Below, one piece after another: positions 51,344-59,863 of a stretch of DNA of 59,863 nt (position 1 is its first letter; every line of letters begins with the position of its first letter). Under the pieces are notes generated by a model. The model worked only from the letters and a program-made list of their open reading frames with translations, did not search any database and was not told the DNA's origin. The translations under genes and the position numbers were made by a program. Origin of the DNA: Betaproteobacteria bacterium UBA5582 (lineage in GTDB: Bacteria > Pseudomonadota > Gammaproteobacteria > Burkholderiales > Rhodocyclaceae); contig DILW01000008.1 of assembly GCA_002425245.1 (NCBI GenBank), positions 1 through 59,863 of the forward strand, in the 5' to 3' direction.

Positions 51344-52128
51344 CTGTTCTCCGGCAGGTCCGGCTTGAACAAGCGCCGAAAATTCGCGGTAGTGGCAACC
51401 GCGATGGTCTCCAGCGACTGTTCGCGCAACCTGGCAATTTCTTCGGCCACATGGTGCACATAGGCCGGTTCGTTCGGTTTGCCACGATATGGCACCGGGG
51501 CTAGGTAAGGCGAGTCGGTTTCAATCAATAGACGATCCAGCGGGCAGTTGCGCGCGACCTCCTTAACTACCGTAGCGTTCTTGAAGGTGACGATGCCGGA
51601 AAACGAGATGTGGAAACCGATCGCCAGCGCCTGTTGCGCGATTTCCCAGTTTTCGGTGAAGCAATGCATGACGCCGCCGACTGCAGCCGCACCCTCCTCT
51701 CTCAATATTTCCAGGGTGTCAGCTGCCGACTCGCGGGTATGCACGATCAAGGGCTTGCCACAGCGAAGAGCAGCACGGATGTGCGTCCGGAAACGTTGAC
51801 GCTGCCACTCCGGCTTGTCCTTCTGCCAGTAATAATCAAGCCCGGTCTCGCCAATGCCAAGCACCTTGGGGTGACTGGCCAACTCGATCAAACGGGCTTC
51901 ATCCGGCTCTTCGACATCGGTATATTCGGGATGGACGCCGACCGTGGCGTAGAGATTCGGAGCACGCTCGGCAACTTCGATGACCCGCGGAAAATCCTCA
52001 AGATTGACACCGATGCAAAGCGCGGCGCCAACCTGGTTACGCGCCATGGCCGCAAGCACTTCCGGCAGGCGTTCGGCCAGCCCCGGAAAATCGAGATGAC
52101 AGTGCGAGTCGACCAGCATCTCGCTCAA
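51340..52128 (-). CDS. tatD: TatD-family metal-dependent hydrolase
   Basis: The protein has 262 residues. Metal-binding motifs DSHCHLDF at the start, GETGLDYYW, VHTRES and a C-terminal IETDSPYLAP define TatD DNase-like TIM-barrel proteins. It is coupled to the upstream PilZ gene by ATGA overlap, and to the downstream ankyrin gene. Confidence 0.95.
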   Translation of the reverse strand: MSEMLVDSHCHLDFPGLAERLPEVLAAMARNQVGAALCIGVNLEDFPRVIEVAERAPNLYATVGVHPEYTDVEEPDEARLIELASHPKVLGIGETGLDYYWQKDKPEWQRQRFRTHIRAALRCGKPLIVHTRESAADTLEILREEGAAAVGGVMHCFTENWEIAQQALAIGFHISFSGIVTFKNATVVKEVARNCPLDRLLIETDSPYLAPVPYRGKPNEPAYVHHVAEEIARLREQSLETIAVATTANFRRLFKPDLPENR

Positions 52129-52487
52129 AGGGTGTGAGTAGGCCGTGCGGACTGGAGGACGCCGCCGAGCAGGCCTTCGATCTTGCGCCTGGCCTCCTGC
52201 CCGCTTTCGTCGTCATTGAAATGCACGCCGATGCCCTGGGCACGTCCGTTCTGGGCGCCGGCGGGCGTCACCCAGATGACGGTGCCGGCGATCGGCAGCT
52301 TGGTCGGATCGTCCATCAACGAAAGAAGCATGAACACTTCATCGCCCAGCGAATAGCCTCGGGTGGTGGGAATGAAGATGCCGCCATGACGCAGATGCGG
52401 CATGAAAGCCGCATACAAGGCCGATTTCGAGTTGATGTTCAGCGACAGGACGCTCGGTCGCTGTGGCGCGGGTTTGGCTTCGCTCAT
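52125..52487 (-). CDS. pilZ: PilZ-domain protein
   Basis: The protein has 120 residues. The domain shows YAAFMPHLRHGGIFIPTTRGY, VFMLLSLMDDPTKLPIAGTVIWVTP and GIGVHFNDDE, the type IV pilus PilZ form. The RxxxR motif needed for cyclic-di-GMP binding is not evident at the N-terminus. Its location between holB and tatD is the standard one in proteobacteria. The start overlaps the holB stop. Confidence 0.92.
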   Translation of the reverse strand: MSEAKPAPQRPSVLSLNINSKSALYAAFMPHLRHGGIFIPTTRGYSLGDEVFMLLSLMDDPTKLPIAGTVIWVTPAGAQNGRAQGIGVHFNDDESGQEARRKIEGLLGGVLQSARPTHTL

Positions 52488-53512
52488 CCTCGATCAGTGG
52501 AAAACAATGTTCGGTAATCCAGAAAAATGCCTTCCAGGAAGAGTCGCGCATTCAGCGGCTGTTCTGCCTCCTGGCGACGCAGGTTCAGGCTTCGATAGAA
52601 ATTGATCAGTCGAACGCCGGGAATCATATCAGCCAGCGCGCGGCTTTGGGTCTGTTGATTCAGAAAATATCTTGCTGGCAAGCCGCTCTTCCCCAGATTC
52701 AGGTCGAGTACCCATTTCTGCATGGCTTCCACGACCTGTTTCAGAGACAGGCTGCCTTTGCTGTCCTTGATCTGTTTCTCAAGTTCACCGGCCAGTGCGA
52801 TCGGGTTACTGCCGCGGCCTTCGAGCAAGCGGGCAAGCAGTTGATCCAGCCAACTTCCCTGAGCGGCAGCAGCGAGCTCAGCGGCAAATCGAGGCGCCCC
52901 GCCGCTCAGCGCCAGCCAGCGCTCCGCGTCATTGATTCCCTGCGCCTCGAGTGCGGCCAGGGAGCGTGCTCTCGCGGGCAGCGCAACAGGCACCGCCTGG
53001 CACCGGCTGCGGATGGTTGGCAACAAAGAAGAAGGCTCACCGGAAACCAATAAAAACAATGTATTTGAAGGAGGTTCTTCAAGTATTTTCAAGATTGAAT
53101 TCGCGGCGTTCCGGTTCATTGCTTCGGCAGGATTGATCAGAACAATACTCAGCCCCCCGCGGTGGCTTCCGACACCGAGAAACTCATCGAGGTTGCGGAT
53201 CTGGTCGATGGTGATCTGCTGGCTGGGTTTCTTCTTGCCTTCTTCCTGTTCGACCTCGGAGGCGAGCGCTTCCGGCTGCAACAAGCGAAAGTCGGGGTGG
53301 TTGCTCTGGGCGAACCAGTTGCAGGCGAGGCATTGACCGCAGGCAGCCCCCTTTTCGGTGCGGCTCTCGCACAGGAGCGACGCAGCAAACTCCCTGGCCA
53401 GGGCGAACTTGCCTATCCCCTTCTGGCCGACCAGCAGCAAGGCATGCGGCAGGCGCTCACGTCTGGCCAGCAGACTATCCCAGCTATCCTTATGAAGATC
53501 TAAAACGTTCAT
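52484..53512 (-). CDS. holB: DNA polymerase III delta-prime subunit
   Basis: The protein has 342 residues. AAA+ clamp-loader features are a P-loop-like GQKGIGKFALA, the zinc module CGQCLACN with a following aspartate, and a sensor-like EEPPSNTLFLLVSGEPSSL. Part of the replication clamp loader. It shares a base with the tmk stop (TAATG). Confidence 0.94.
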   Translation of the reverse strand: MNVLDLHKDSWDSLLARRERLPHALLLVGQKGIGKFALAREFAASLLCESRTEKGAACGQCLACNWFAQSNHPDFRLLQPEALASEVEQEEGKKKPSQQITIDQIRNLDEFLGVGSHRGGLSIVLINPAEAMNRNAANSILKILEEPPSNTLFLLVSGEPSSLLPTIRSRCQAVPVALPARARSLAALEAQGINDAERWLALSGGAPRFAAELAAAAQGSWLDQLLARLLEGRGSNPIALAGELEKQIKDSKGSLSLKQVVEAMQKWVLDLNLGKSGLPARYFLNQQTQSRALADMIPGVRLINFYRSLNLRRQEAEQPLNARLFLEGIFLDYRTLFSTDRG

Positions 53513-54123
53513 TAACAGATAGTTGAAAATACAACTTCAAGTTGTTTACGAATTTCGCCGATGGTTTTCTCAGCGGCGATCGTACGGATTCTCGAGGGAT
53601 TCGCCTGGGCTCGTTCAAGATAAGCCTGACGGACACGGTGGTGAAAATCGGCACGCTCCTGCTCGAACTTGTCGAGTACCCGATTGGCCAGCACGATCCG
53701 CTCCCGGGCAATCTCCAGTGGCAGATCGAAAAGCAGCGTCAGGTCGGGTTGCAGATGTTCATGCACCCAATGTTCGAGCGCCAGGAACTTGGCCTTGTCC
53801 AGCCCTCGCCCTCCCCCCTGGTAGGCCCAGGTGGCATCGCTGAAACGGTCGCAGATGACCCACTCGCCGCGCTCAAGAGCGGGTTCGATGCGTTGTGCCA
53901 GATGTTCGCGACGCGCAGCGAACATCAGCAGGGTTTCGGTTTCCAGGTGCATCGGTTCGTTGAGCAGGAGTTCGCGGAGTTTTTCTCCCAGCGAGGTACC
54001 ACCGGGCTCCCGGGTGAGCAGCACGGTGTGTCCCCTAGCGCGTAGGTGCTCGGCCAGCCATTCGACGTGACTACTCTTGCCGGCCCCATCGATGCCCTCG
54101 AAGGTAATGAACTTTCCTCTCAT
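53512..54123 (-). CDS. tmk: Thymidylate kinase
   Basis: The protein has 203 residues. The P-loop FEGIDGAGKSSHVEWLAEHL, the DRFSDATWAYQGGGRGLD substrate motif and a lid region are complete. It converts dTMP to dTDP. It overlaps the mltG stop by 4 bases and precedes holB. Confidence 0.96.
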   Translation of the reverse strand: MRGKFITFEGIDGAGKSSHVEWLAEHLRARGHTVLLTREPGGTSLGEKLRELLLNEPMHLETETLLMFAARREHLAQRIEPALERGEWVICDRFSDATWAYQGGGRGLDKAKFLALEHWVHEHLQPDLTLLFDLPLEIARERIVLANRVLDKFEQERADFHHRVRQAYLERAQANPSRIRTIAAEKTIGEIRKQLEVVFSTIC

Positions 54124-55118
54124 CGTCCGCCTCTCTGGTAACGGTTCACGGCCCGGTTATGCTCGTCGAGTGTATGCGAAAACTGACTGCTGCCGTCGCC
54201 CCGGGCCACGAAATACAGAGCATTGCTCGCTGCCGGCATGGCTGCCGCACGTAACGAAGCCAGGCCAGGCATGGCAATCGGTGTAGGCGGCAAGCCGCTA
54301 CGGGTGTAAGTGTTGTACGGGGTATCGGTTTGCAGGTGAATCTTGCGCAGATTGCCATCAAATTGCTCGCCCAATCCGTAGATCACGGTCGGGTCGGTCT
54401 GCAGGCGCATGCCAATCCTTAAACGGTTCACAAAGACCGCGGCGACCATGGCACGGTCCTCCTCGCGACCGGTTTCTTTTTCAATGATCGAGGCCATCAC
54501 CAGAAGATCATCCGCTGTCCGGTAGGGCAATCCCGGAGGACGCTGCGACCAGATTTCATCGAGTTTCGCCTGCATTGAAGCGGCTGCCCGCGCGAGCAGC
54601 TCCAGGTCGCTGGATTCCTTGTCGAACAGATAGGTATCAGGCAGCAATCGTCCCTCAAGCGTGTTCAAGGCCAGCCCGAGACGTTCGATCACCTGAGCCT
54701 CACTCAAGCCGGCGGTGTCGTGACGCAAGGCGGGATGCTCATTCAGGCGGGCGCGGAATTGGCCGAAAGTCCAGCCCTCAACCAGCGTTATGCTGGCCTG
54801 GCTGACGCGACCGCTGGCCAGTTTGTCGAGCAGACTGGAGGGGGTTTCGCCAGGCTCGGTGCTGTAGGTACCGGCCTTGATTGCCCCGCTCTTGCCCTGC
54901 CAGCGGGCGAGGAGAACGAACATTCCGGCATGAACCGGCACCCCCGCATCGTTCATCTGTTTCACGGCAGCCCGCAGACCGCTGCCAGGAGGAATGCGAA
55001 ATTCGAGCTTACTTCCAGCTGGTAGTTCCAGTTTTTGCTGCGACCACCAGATGAAGCCGGCAGCGGCCCCGACTAAGGTGATCAACAACAGGGCGGCGAG
55101 GCGAAAAACAAGACGCAT
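54120..55118 (-). CDS. mltG: Endolytic murein transglycosylase MltG
   Basis: The protein has 332 residues. One N-terminal membrane segment (LAALLLITLVGAAAGFIWW) is followed by the YceG domain with catalytic Glu in MASIIEKETG and the conserved RLQTDPTVIYGLG and YNTYTRSGLPPTPI. It cuts nascent glycan chains in the periplasm. It is the first gene of the operon and divergent from ygfZ. Confidence 0.95.
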   Translation of the reverse strand: MRLVFRLAALLLITLVGAAAGFIWWSQQKLELPAGSKLEFRIPPGSGLRAAVKQMNDAGVPVHAGMFVLLARWQGKSGAIKAGTYSTEPGETPSSLLDKLASGRVSQASITLVEGWTFGQFRARLNEHPALRHDTAGLSEAQVIERLGLALNTLEGRLLPDTYLFDKESSDLELLARAAASMQAKLDEIWSQRPPGLPYRTADDLLVMASIIEKETGREEDRAMVAAVFVNRLRIGMRLQTDPTVIYGLGEQFDGNLRKIHLQTDTPYNTYTRSGLPPTPIAMPGLASLRAAAMPAASNALYFVARGDGSSQFSHTLDEHNRAVNRYQRGGR

Positions 55119-55202
55119 GGGAACTCGTGGACGGTTTTACTGGTCTTGCCCGTCGAAAACGAGCGTGAAGTTCGGCACGGAAGCGTGCACGTAAACGGGC
55201 GA

Positions 55203-55226
55203 TATAATAGCCCAAACCTCAAGGAG
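55203..55226 (+). promoter_or_regulatory. Minus-10 box and ribosome site for ygfZ
   Basis: TATAAT at 55203-55208 is followed by AAGGAG at 55221-55226, six bases before the ygfZ ATG at 55232. The transcript leader would be very short. No good -35 is visible. Confidence 0.5.
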
Positions 55227-55231
55227 CCCTC

Positions 55232-56248
55232 ATGAATCCCCATTGGCGAAGCTTTCTCGAATCGACGGACGCCTGCTTTGCTGCGGAACAGCCGGAAGTT
55301 CTTAATTTCGGCGACGCACCGGCCGAGCTGCTGGCCGCCAGCCAGGGTACGGTCCTGGTCCCGCTAACGCATCTGGCTGTGCTTGCGGCCAGCGGTGACG
55401 ATGCCCGTGCCTTCCTGCATAGCCAGTTCACCAGCGATATCAACCACCTCGGCGAAGCCGCGGCGCAGCACGCCGGCTGGTGTACTGCCAAGGGCAGGAT
55501 GCAGGCCAGTTTCGTTGTCTGGCATCAGAATGGGGCCTACCGCATGTTGCTCGCGGCCGATCTGCTTGATGCAACGGCAAAACGCCTGCAGATGTTCATC
55601 CTGCGCTCGAAGGTCAAACTCGCCACCGAATCCGATACGGTGCTGCTCGGTGTTGCCGGGCCGCAAGCGACCGAGGCCCTGGCCGATGCCGGCTTGAGCG
55701 CGCCGGCTACGACCTTGAGCGTGACCGACAAGGACGGCGTAACCGTCATCCACGTCGATGGCCAGCGTTACATCCTCGCCCTGCCGGTCAGCCAGTTGCC
55801 GACGCTCTGGCAGAAACTCGGGCTCAAGGCCCGGCCGGCGGGCGTTCCAGTCTGGCGCTGGCTGGATGTGCAGGCCGCTTTTCCCCTGGTCAGCCTGGCG
55901 ACCAAGGAAGAGTTCGTCCCGCAAATGGCGGATTTCGAAAAGATCGGTGGCGTCAGTTTCCACAAAGGCTGCTATCCGGGCCAGGAGATCGTTGCCCGCA
56001 CCCAGTATCTGGGCAAGGTCAAGCGCCATCTCTATCGTCTCAGTGCCGACACCCCACTTGCTGCCGGCGCCGAACTGTATTCTCCGGATAATCTGGAACA
56101 GGCCAGCGGCAAGGTGATGCTGGGAGCGCCCTCGCCCACCGGTGGCCATGTTGCCTTGGCGGTCGTGCAATCCAATTACGCCGGCAATTTGCGGCTGGGC
56201 GCCCGCGATGGCGCAGCGGTAACGGCGGTTGCAGTCAATCCGCTCTGA
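55232..56248 (+). CDS. ygfZ: YgfZ/GcvT-domain folate-binding protein
   Basis: The protein has 338 residues. The signature FHKGCYPGQEIVARTQYLGK contains the conserved cysteine. YgfZ supports iron-sulfur cluster proteins such as MiaB using folate. It is divergent from mltG and followed nine bases later by the NRDE gene. Confidence 0.93.
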   Translation: MNPHWRSFLESTDACFAAEQPEVLNFGDAPAELLAASQGTVLVPLTHLAVLAASGDDARAFLHSQFTSDINHLGEAAAQHAGWCTAKGRMQASFVVWHQNGAYRMLLAADLLDATAKRLQMFILRSKVKLATESDTVLLGVAGPQATEALADAGLSAPATTLSVTDKDGVTVIHVDGQRYILALPVSQLPTLWQKLGLKARPAGVPVWRWLDVQAAFPLVSLATKEEFVPQMADFEKIGGVSFHKGCYPGQEIVARTQYLGKVKRHLYRLSADTPLAAGAELYSPDNLEQASGKVMLGAPSPTGGHVALAVVQSNYAGNLRLGARDGAAVTAVAVNPL

Positions 56249-56257
56249 GCGGAAACG

Positions 56258-57007
56258 ATGTGCCTGATCCTGGTTGGCTGGCAGGTTCACCCAGACTATC
56301 CGTTGGTGGTCGCAGCCAACCGGGATGAGTTTCATGCCCGGCCAACCGCGGCCGCCGATTTCTGGCCCGATGCACCGGATATCCTCGGTGGGCGCGACTT
56401 GCAAGCGGGCGGGACCTGGTTGGGAGCGACCCGCCGCGGCCGTTTCGCCGCCGTCACCAACGTCCGAGAGCCTGGGGCTCCGCCGGGCCTACGCTCGCGT
56501 GGCGAACTGACCAGCACCTTCCTGCGCTCCAGCCTGTCCCCGATCGATTACGCCGAAGCCCTGGTGGCTGCCGATTACGCCGGTTACAACCTGTTGCTCG
56601 GCGACGGGCAGACGCTGGTCTATGCCTCCAACCGGGGTATTGCCAGCCGGGAGCTCGAACCGGGCATCTACGGTTTGTCGAACCATCGACTGGATACGCC
56701 CTGGCCAAAACTGCTCAAGGCGCGGGAACAGTTTGCGCAGGCGCTGGAAACCCTGCCCGGGGAAGACGCTTTTTTCAGCCTGCTTGCCGATCGTCGGGTC
56801 GAGGCTGACGAGGATCTACCGAACACCGGCGTTCCGCTCGTCTGGGAACGGCGCCTATCGGCTGTCTTTGTTCAGTCGGCCAACTACGGGACACGCGCTT
56901 CGACCCTGTTGCTGCGCGATCGGGCCGGAACGGTGTTGCTGCACGAAAAAAGTTTCGCCGCCGACGGCAGCGAGTTTCAATCTTCCCGGATATCGACCGC
57001 CGTGTAG
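56258..57007 (+). CDS. NRDE/TANGO2-family protein
   Basis: The protein has 249 residues. It starts CLILVGW, with NRDE at residues 21-24, then GGRDLQAGGTWLGATRRGRFAAVTNVRE (given as GGRDLQAGGTWLGATRRG and RFAAVTNVRE). TANGO2-like proteins have been linked to heme trafficking, but the bacterial role is uncertain. Its 3' end overlaps the convergent L,D-transpeptidase by about 31 bases. Confidence 0.9.
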   Translation: MCLILVGWQVHPDYPLVVAANRDEFHARPTAAADFWPDAPDILGGRDLQAGGTWLGATRRGRFAAVTNVREPGAPPGLRSRGELTSTFLRSSLSPIDYAEALVAADYAGYNLLLGDGQTLVYASNRGIASRELEPGIYGLSNHRLDTPWPKLLKAREQFAQALETLPGEDAFFSLLADRRVEADEDLPNTGVPLVWERRLSAVFVQSANYGTRASTLLLRDRAGTVLLHEKSFAADGSEFQSSRISTAV

Positions 57008-57459
57008 CACGGCACCCGATCAAAAAGCTCGACGATGTCGGCGTTGCGCATGCGCACGCAGCCGTGCGAGCCGGGCACGCCCATTTCGGCGCTGTCCGGC
57101 GAGCCGTGGATGTAGACGTAGCGGCGCATGGTATCCACGCAGCCGAGGCGATTGTGGCCGGGTTGACAGCCGGACAGCCAGAGAATGCGCGTCAGGATCC
57201 AGTCGCGACCGGGAAATTGTTCGGCGAGTTCCGGCGTCCACAGCTCGCCGGTAGGCCGGCGACGGACGAAGACGGTATTGGCTGGCAGGCCGGCGCCGAT
57301 TTTGGCGCGGATGATGTGTGGACCACGCGGCGTGCAATAGCTGCCGGAAACTTCGCCAACGCCTGCCTTGGCCGTCGATACCGAATACTCGGCGAGGATG
57401 TGCTGTGCCTCATCGACGACCTGCAGCGATTGACGTGCGACGGAGATCAGCAGCTTCAC
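56977..57459 (-). CDS. L,D-transpeptidase (YkuD/ErfK family)
   Basis: The protein has 160 residues from GTG 57459, which overlaps the tadA stop as GTGA. The YkuD catalytic motif is seen in YIHGSPDSAEMGVPGSHGCV followed by RMRN, with the cysteine nucleophile. The protein lacks a recognisable signal peptide, so it is odd for a periplasmic wall enzyme; the start may be wrong or export unusual. The longer frame to 57663 runs through tadA and is less likely. Confidence 0.8.
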   Translation of the reverse strand: MKLLISVARQSLQVVDEAQHILAEYSVSTAKAGVGEVSGSYCTPRGPHIIRAKIGAGLPANTVFVRRRPTGELWTPELAEQFPGRDWILTRILWLSGCQPGHNRLGCVDTMRRYVYIHGSPDSAEMGVPGSHGCVRMRNADIVELFDRVPCYTAVDIRED

Positions 57460-57953
57460 TGTGTTTTCCTGCGCCGACCGGCAAAGAAGGACGAGAGCAG
57501 CGTGCTGCATTCCTCGGCAAGAACCCCGCCGATTACGCTTGCGTGGTGGTTGAGCCTCTCGACGCCGAAGAGATCGACGACACTGCCGTGAACGCCGGTT
57601 TTCGGGTCGCGAGCGCCGTAGATGACACGGCTGATCCTGGCGTGCATGATGGCGCCGGCACACATGGCACAGGGCTCCAGGGTGACGAACAATTCGCAGC
57701 CCGGCAGGCGGTAGTTGCCAAGAGCGCGCGCAGCATCGCGCAAGGCGGCAATTTCGGCGTGGGCGGTCGGGTCATGTTCGCCGATCGGCGAGTTGAATCC
57801 GCGCCCGACGATCCGGCCATCGAGAACCACCACTGCCCCTACCGGAACCTCGCCAAGGCACTCGGCTGCCTGTGCCAGGGAAATCGCCTCGCGCATGAAA
57901 TATTCGTCACTCAGGCCGTTGGGCAAGCTAACTGCAGGATTTTCCGAAGTCAT
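57456..57953 (-). CDS. tadA: tRNA-specific adenosine deaminase
   Basis: The protein has 165 residues. Zinc and catalytic residues are in TAHAEIAAL (His, Glu) and PCAMC (two Cys). TadA converts A34 of tRNA-Arg (ACG) to inosine. The start MTSENPAVSL at 57953 is followed by the core from residue 16. It is coupled to the downstream L,D-transpeptidase gene. Confidence 0.95.
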   Translation of the reverse strand: MTSENPAVSLPNGLSDEYFMREAISLAQAAECLGEVPVGAVVVLDGRIVGRGFNSPIGEHDPTAHAEIAALRDAARALGNYRLPGCELFVTLEPCAMCAGAIMHARISRVIYGARDPKTGVHGSVVDLFGVERLNHHASVIGGVLAEECSTLLSSFFAGRRRKTQ

Positions 57954-58035
57954 TATTCGTTGGGGCAGGCGGGGCAGGAGCGTAGTATACCGCAGCCTCG
58001 AGTTACCCCTTTGTCTCCGGAATCACCCTGTTGCC

Positions 58036-59121
58036 ATGACCGAACACATCCTGATGTTTATCCTGGGCCTAGCCGCCCTGACCCTGGGCGCCGAACTGAT
58101 GGTTCGCGGCGCCGCCCGCCTGGCGCTCACCTTCGGCATTTCGCCGCTGGTCGTCGGCCTGACCATCGTCGCCTTCGGCACCAGTGCCCCCGAGATGGCA
58201 GTCTCCGCGGGTGCCGCACTGAGCGGCGCCGGTGACCTCGCAATCGGCAATGTGGTCGGCAGCAACATCGCCAACGTCCTGCTGATTCTCGGGCTGGCGG
58301 CACTGATCGTGCCGCTGGCGGTCAACGAGCAGATCATCCGCCAGGAAATCCCGATCATGATCGGCGCCAGTCTGCTCTTCCTGGTTCTGGCGCTCGACGG
58401 CAACCTGAGTCGTGGCGAAGGCGCGCTGCTGTTCGCGCTGGTCGTGATTTACACTATTTTCCTGGTCGTCCAGTCGCGCCGGGCCAGCAAGGCGGTCGAA
58501 GCCGAGTTCGCCGACGAGATGCCCGACACCACCAGCCGCTGGGACGCGCACTGGAGCGTCCAGTTGCTGCTGGTTGCCGGCGGCCTCGGCCTGCTCGTCC
58601 TCGGTGCCGGCTGGTTGGTCGACGCGGCGGTTGCGGTAGCCCGTGCCTTTGGCGTCAGCGATCTGGTGATCGGCCTGACCGTGGTCGCAGTCGGTACTTC
58701 AATGCCGGAGATCGCCACCTCGCTGGTAGCCGCCTGGCGCGGTGAGCGCGACATCGCCGTTGGCAACGTCGTCGGCAGCAACATCTTCAACATCTTCGCG
58801 GTGCTCGGCTTCTCCAGTATGATCGCCGACGGCGGCATCGTCGTCTCGGAAGCGGCGCGTCACTTCGACATCTGGGTGATGCTTGCGGTCGCTTTCGCCT
58901 GCCTGCCGATCGTCGTCACCGGCCGCGAGATTGCGCGCTGGGAAGGCGGCGTTTTCCTCGCCTATTACGTCGCCTACACCGCTTACCTGATACTGGCGGC
59001 AACACAGCACAGCAGCCTCCCAGCCTTCTCTTCGGCGATGCTGAGTTACGTGCTGCCGCTGACGGTGATTACGCTGATCGTCAGTTTCGTGCGCAACGGG
59101 GTCAAGACCCCGGCGAGCTGA
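58036..59121 (+). CDS. CaCA-family Na+/Ca2+ exchanger-type transporter
   Basis: The protein has 361 residues. Two homologous halves each carry alpha-repeat motifs: AFGTSAPEMAVS with GNVVGSNIANVLLILG, and AVGTSMPEIATS with GNVVGSNIFNIFAVLG. About ten membrane segments are present. YrbG-like; the ion is inferred. Start ATG 58036 gives a clean N-terminal membrane segment. It overlaps the convergent LysR gene end by 20 bases. Confidence 0.93.
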   Translation: MTEHILMFILGLAALTLGAELMVRGAARLALTFGISPLVVGLTIVAFGTSAPEMAVSAGAALSGAGDLAIGNVVGSNIANVLLILGLAALIVPLAVNEQIIRQEIPIMIGASLLFLVLALDGNLSRGEGALLFALVVIYTIFLVVQSRRASKAVEAEFADEMPDTTSRWDAHWSVQLLLVAGGLGLLVLGAGWLVDAAVAVARAFGVSDLVIGLTVVAVGTSMPEIATSLVAAWRGERDIAVGNVVGSNIFNIFAVLGFSSMIADGGIVVSEAARHFDIWVMLAVAFACLPIVVTGREIARWEGGVFLAYYVAYTAYLILAATQHSSLPAFSSAMLSYVLPLTVITLIVSFVRNGVKTPAS

Positions 59122-59863
59122 GCCCGGCCGCCAGGAAATCCATCAGCACGCGAACCCGGTGCGGCACATGGCGGTTGCCGGGAAGCAGCGCGTGGATGCC
59201 GAGTTCGGGTCGCGGAAAATCCTCAAGCACGGGTTCGACGAGACCTGTAGCTAGAGCCGCCTCAACAATGAAATCCGGCTGTAACGTGATGCCCATGCCC
59301 CGCGCCGCCGCTTCGACCAGGACATCGCCGTTGTTGGCCTGGATGCGGCTGCGCACGGGAAATGCCTGCAACTGGCCGTCGACCGTGAACTGCCATTGCT
59401 GCGCGTTGCCGCTGACTGCATAGCCCAGACATTCATGATGGATCAACTCCGCCGGATGGCGTGGCCGGACGTGGCGGGCCAGGTAATCCGGCGAGGCCAC
59501 CGCGTACAGGCGGATGCTGCCGATGCGCCGGGCCACGTCGCCGCCGGCGAGCTGGCGGGTGATGCGCAGCGAGAGGTCGATACCCTCCTCGATCAGTTTC
59601 ACCTGGCGGTCGCTGTAGTCCATGTCCAGCGTCACTTCCGGGTAGCGGCGGGCAAAATCGAGCAGTAACGGGGCCACCCGCTTGAGGCCGAAGCTGAGCG
59701 GCACGCTGACGCGCAAGTGGCCGCGCGGCGCCTGATTCTCATCGGTGAGTTCGTTCTCGGCGGCTTCGACCAGGTTGAGGATGACCCGGCATTTCTCCAG
59801 ATACGCCGCACCAGCGGCGGTCAGCGACAGGCGGCGCGTGCTGCGCGCCATCAGCTTGACGCC
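59102..59863 (-). CDS. LysR-family transcriptional regulator, 5' end outside window
   Basis: The visible 253 residues begin with the end of the winged-helix domain (STRRLSLTAAGAAYLEKC), then the LysR substrate-binding domain (GHLRVSVPLSFGLKRVAPLL, YSDRQVKLIEEGIDLSLRI). The frame stays open to the last base, so the DNA-binding helices are missing. The type resembles the CrgA/DsdC-like group; target unknown. Confidence 0.9.
   Translation of the reverse strand, partial: GVKLMARSTRRLSLTAAGAAYLEKCRVILNLVEAAENELTDENQAPRGHLRVSVPLSFGLKRVAPLLLDFARRYPEVTLDMDYSDRQVKLIEEGIDLSLRITRQLAGGDVARRIGSIRLYAVASPDYLARHVRPRHPAELIHHECLGYAVSGNAQQWQFTVDGQLQAFPVRSRIQANNGDVLVEAAARGMGITLQPDFIVEAALATGLVEPVLEDFPRPELGIHALLPGNRHVPHRVRVLMDFLAAGLSSPGS

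Overview
This is a GC-rich chromosomal segment from a betaproteobacterium. I infer Rhodocyclales (Dechloromonas/Azonexus-like) from the EF-P/EarP pair with an arginine at position 32, the type 2 ArgC, the pgsA to tRNA Gly-Cys-Gly-Leu order and the mltG-tmk-holB-pilZ-tatD operon. No 16S rRNA is present, so the genus is not proven.

Layout. (1) 1-7842 is housekeeping: ABC-F ATPase (cut by the window edge), argC, efp, earP, uvrC, pgsA, four tRNA genes and a DUF1178 gene. (2) 7871-28310 is a filamentous-phage (inovirus) prophage bounded by two half-conserved dif-like sites, as expected for XerC/XerD-mediated integration at dif. Only about 3.5 kb of phage DNA remains: a membrane-linked repressor with a three-site operator, a ssDNA-binding protein, small genes, the N-terminal part of the replication initiator, a Zot fragment without its Walker A motif, and a hairpin-rich intergenic region. 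(3) Inside the prophage sits a roughly 17 kb Tn3-family transposon (9448-26422). Its terminal inverted repeats match at 29 of 32 positions. It carries a KfrA/TnpT-like coiled-coil protein, a decayed sensor-kinase end, a Czc/Cus-type metal efflux cluster, a Zn/Cd/Pb P-type ATPase, a CadR-like regulator, a YnfA-like membrane protein, a tyrosine recombinase and the transposase. The insertion coincides with loss of the phage genes between rep and zot. (4) 28418-50695 is a type VI secretion locus holding tssA, B, C, E, F, G, J, K, L, M, clpV, hcp, tagF and PAAR, but no vgrG. Its accessory genes are an OmpA-like protein, a membrane M15 peptidase (TagX-like), a membrane protein with thiolase-like motifs, a Lys/Ala/Pro-rich membrane protein and a TPR lipoprotein. 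(5) 50705-59863 is housekeeping again: the mltG-tmk-holB-pilZ-tatD-ankyrin operon, ygfZ, a TANGO2-like gene, an L,D-transpeptidase, tadA, a Na/Ca exchanger-type gene and a LysR regulator cut by the window edge.

How the parts work together. Metal entering the cell would be sensed by the CadR-like protein at one operator between two divergent promoters, each with a 19-bp spacer. This would induce the P-type ATPase (cytoplasm to periplasm) and probably the downstream tripartite pump (periplasm to outside). In the T6SS, TssJLM plus the OmpA-like and M15 proteins form and anchor the membrane complex, TssEFGK the baseplate, TssBC/Hcp the tail, PAAR the tip and ClpV the recycling motor. The VgrG spike must be encoded elsewhere.

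The most notable observations are the nested mobile elements at a dif site, the split TnpT/recombinase arrangement with metal cargo between the two, and the unrecognised T6SS membrane protein at 35083-36489.
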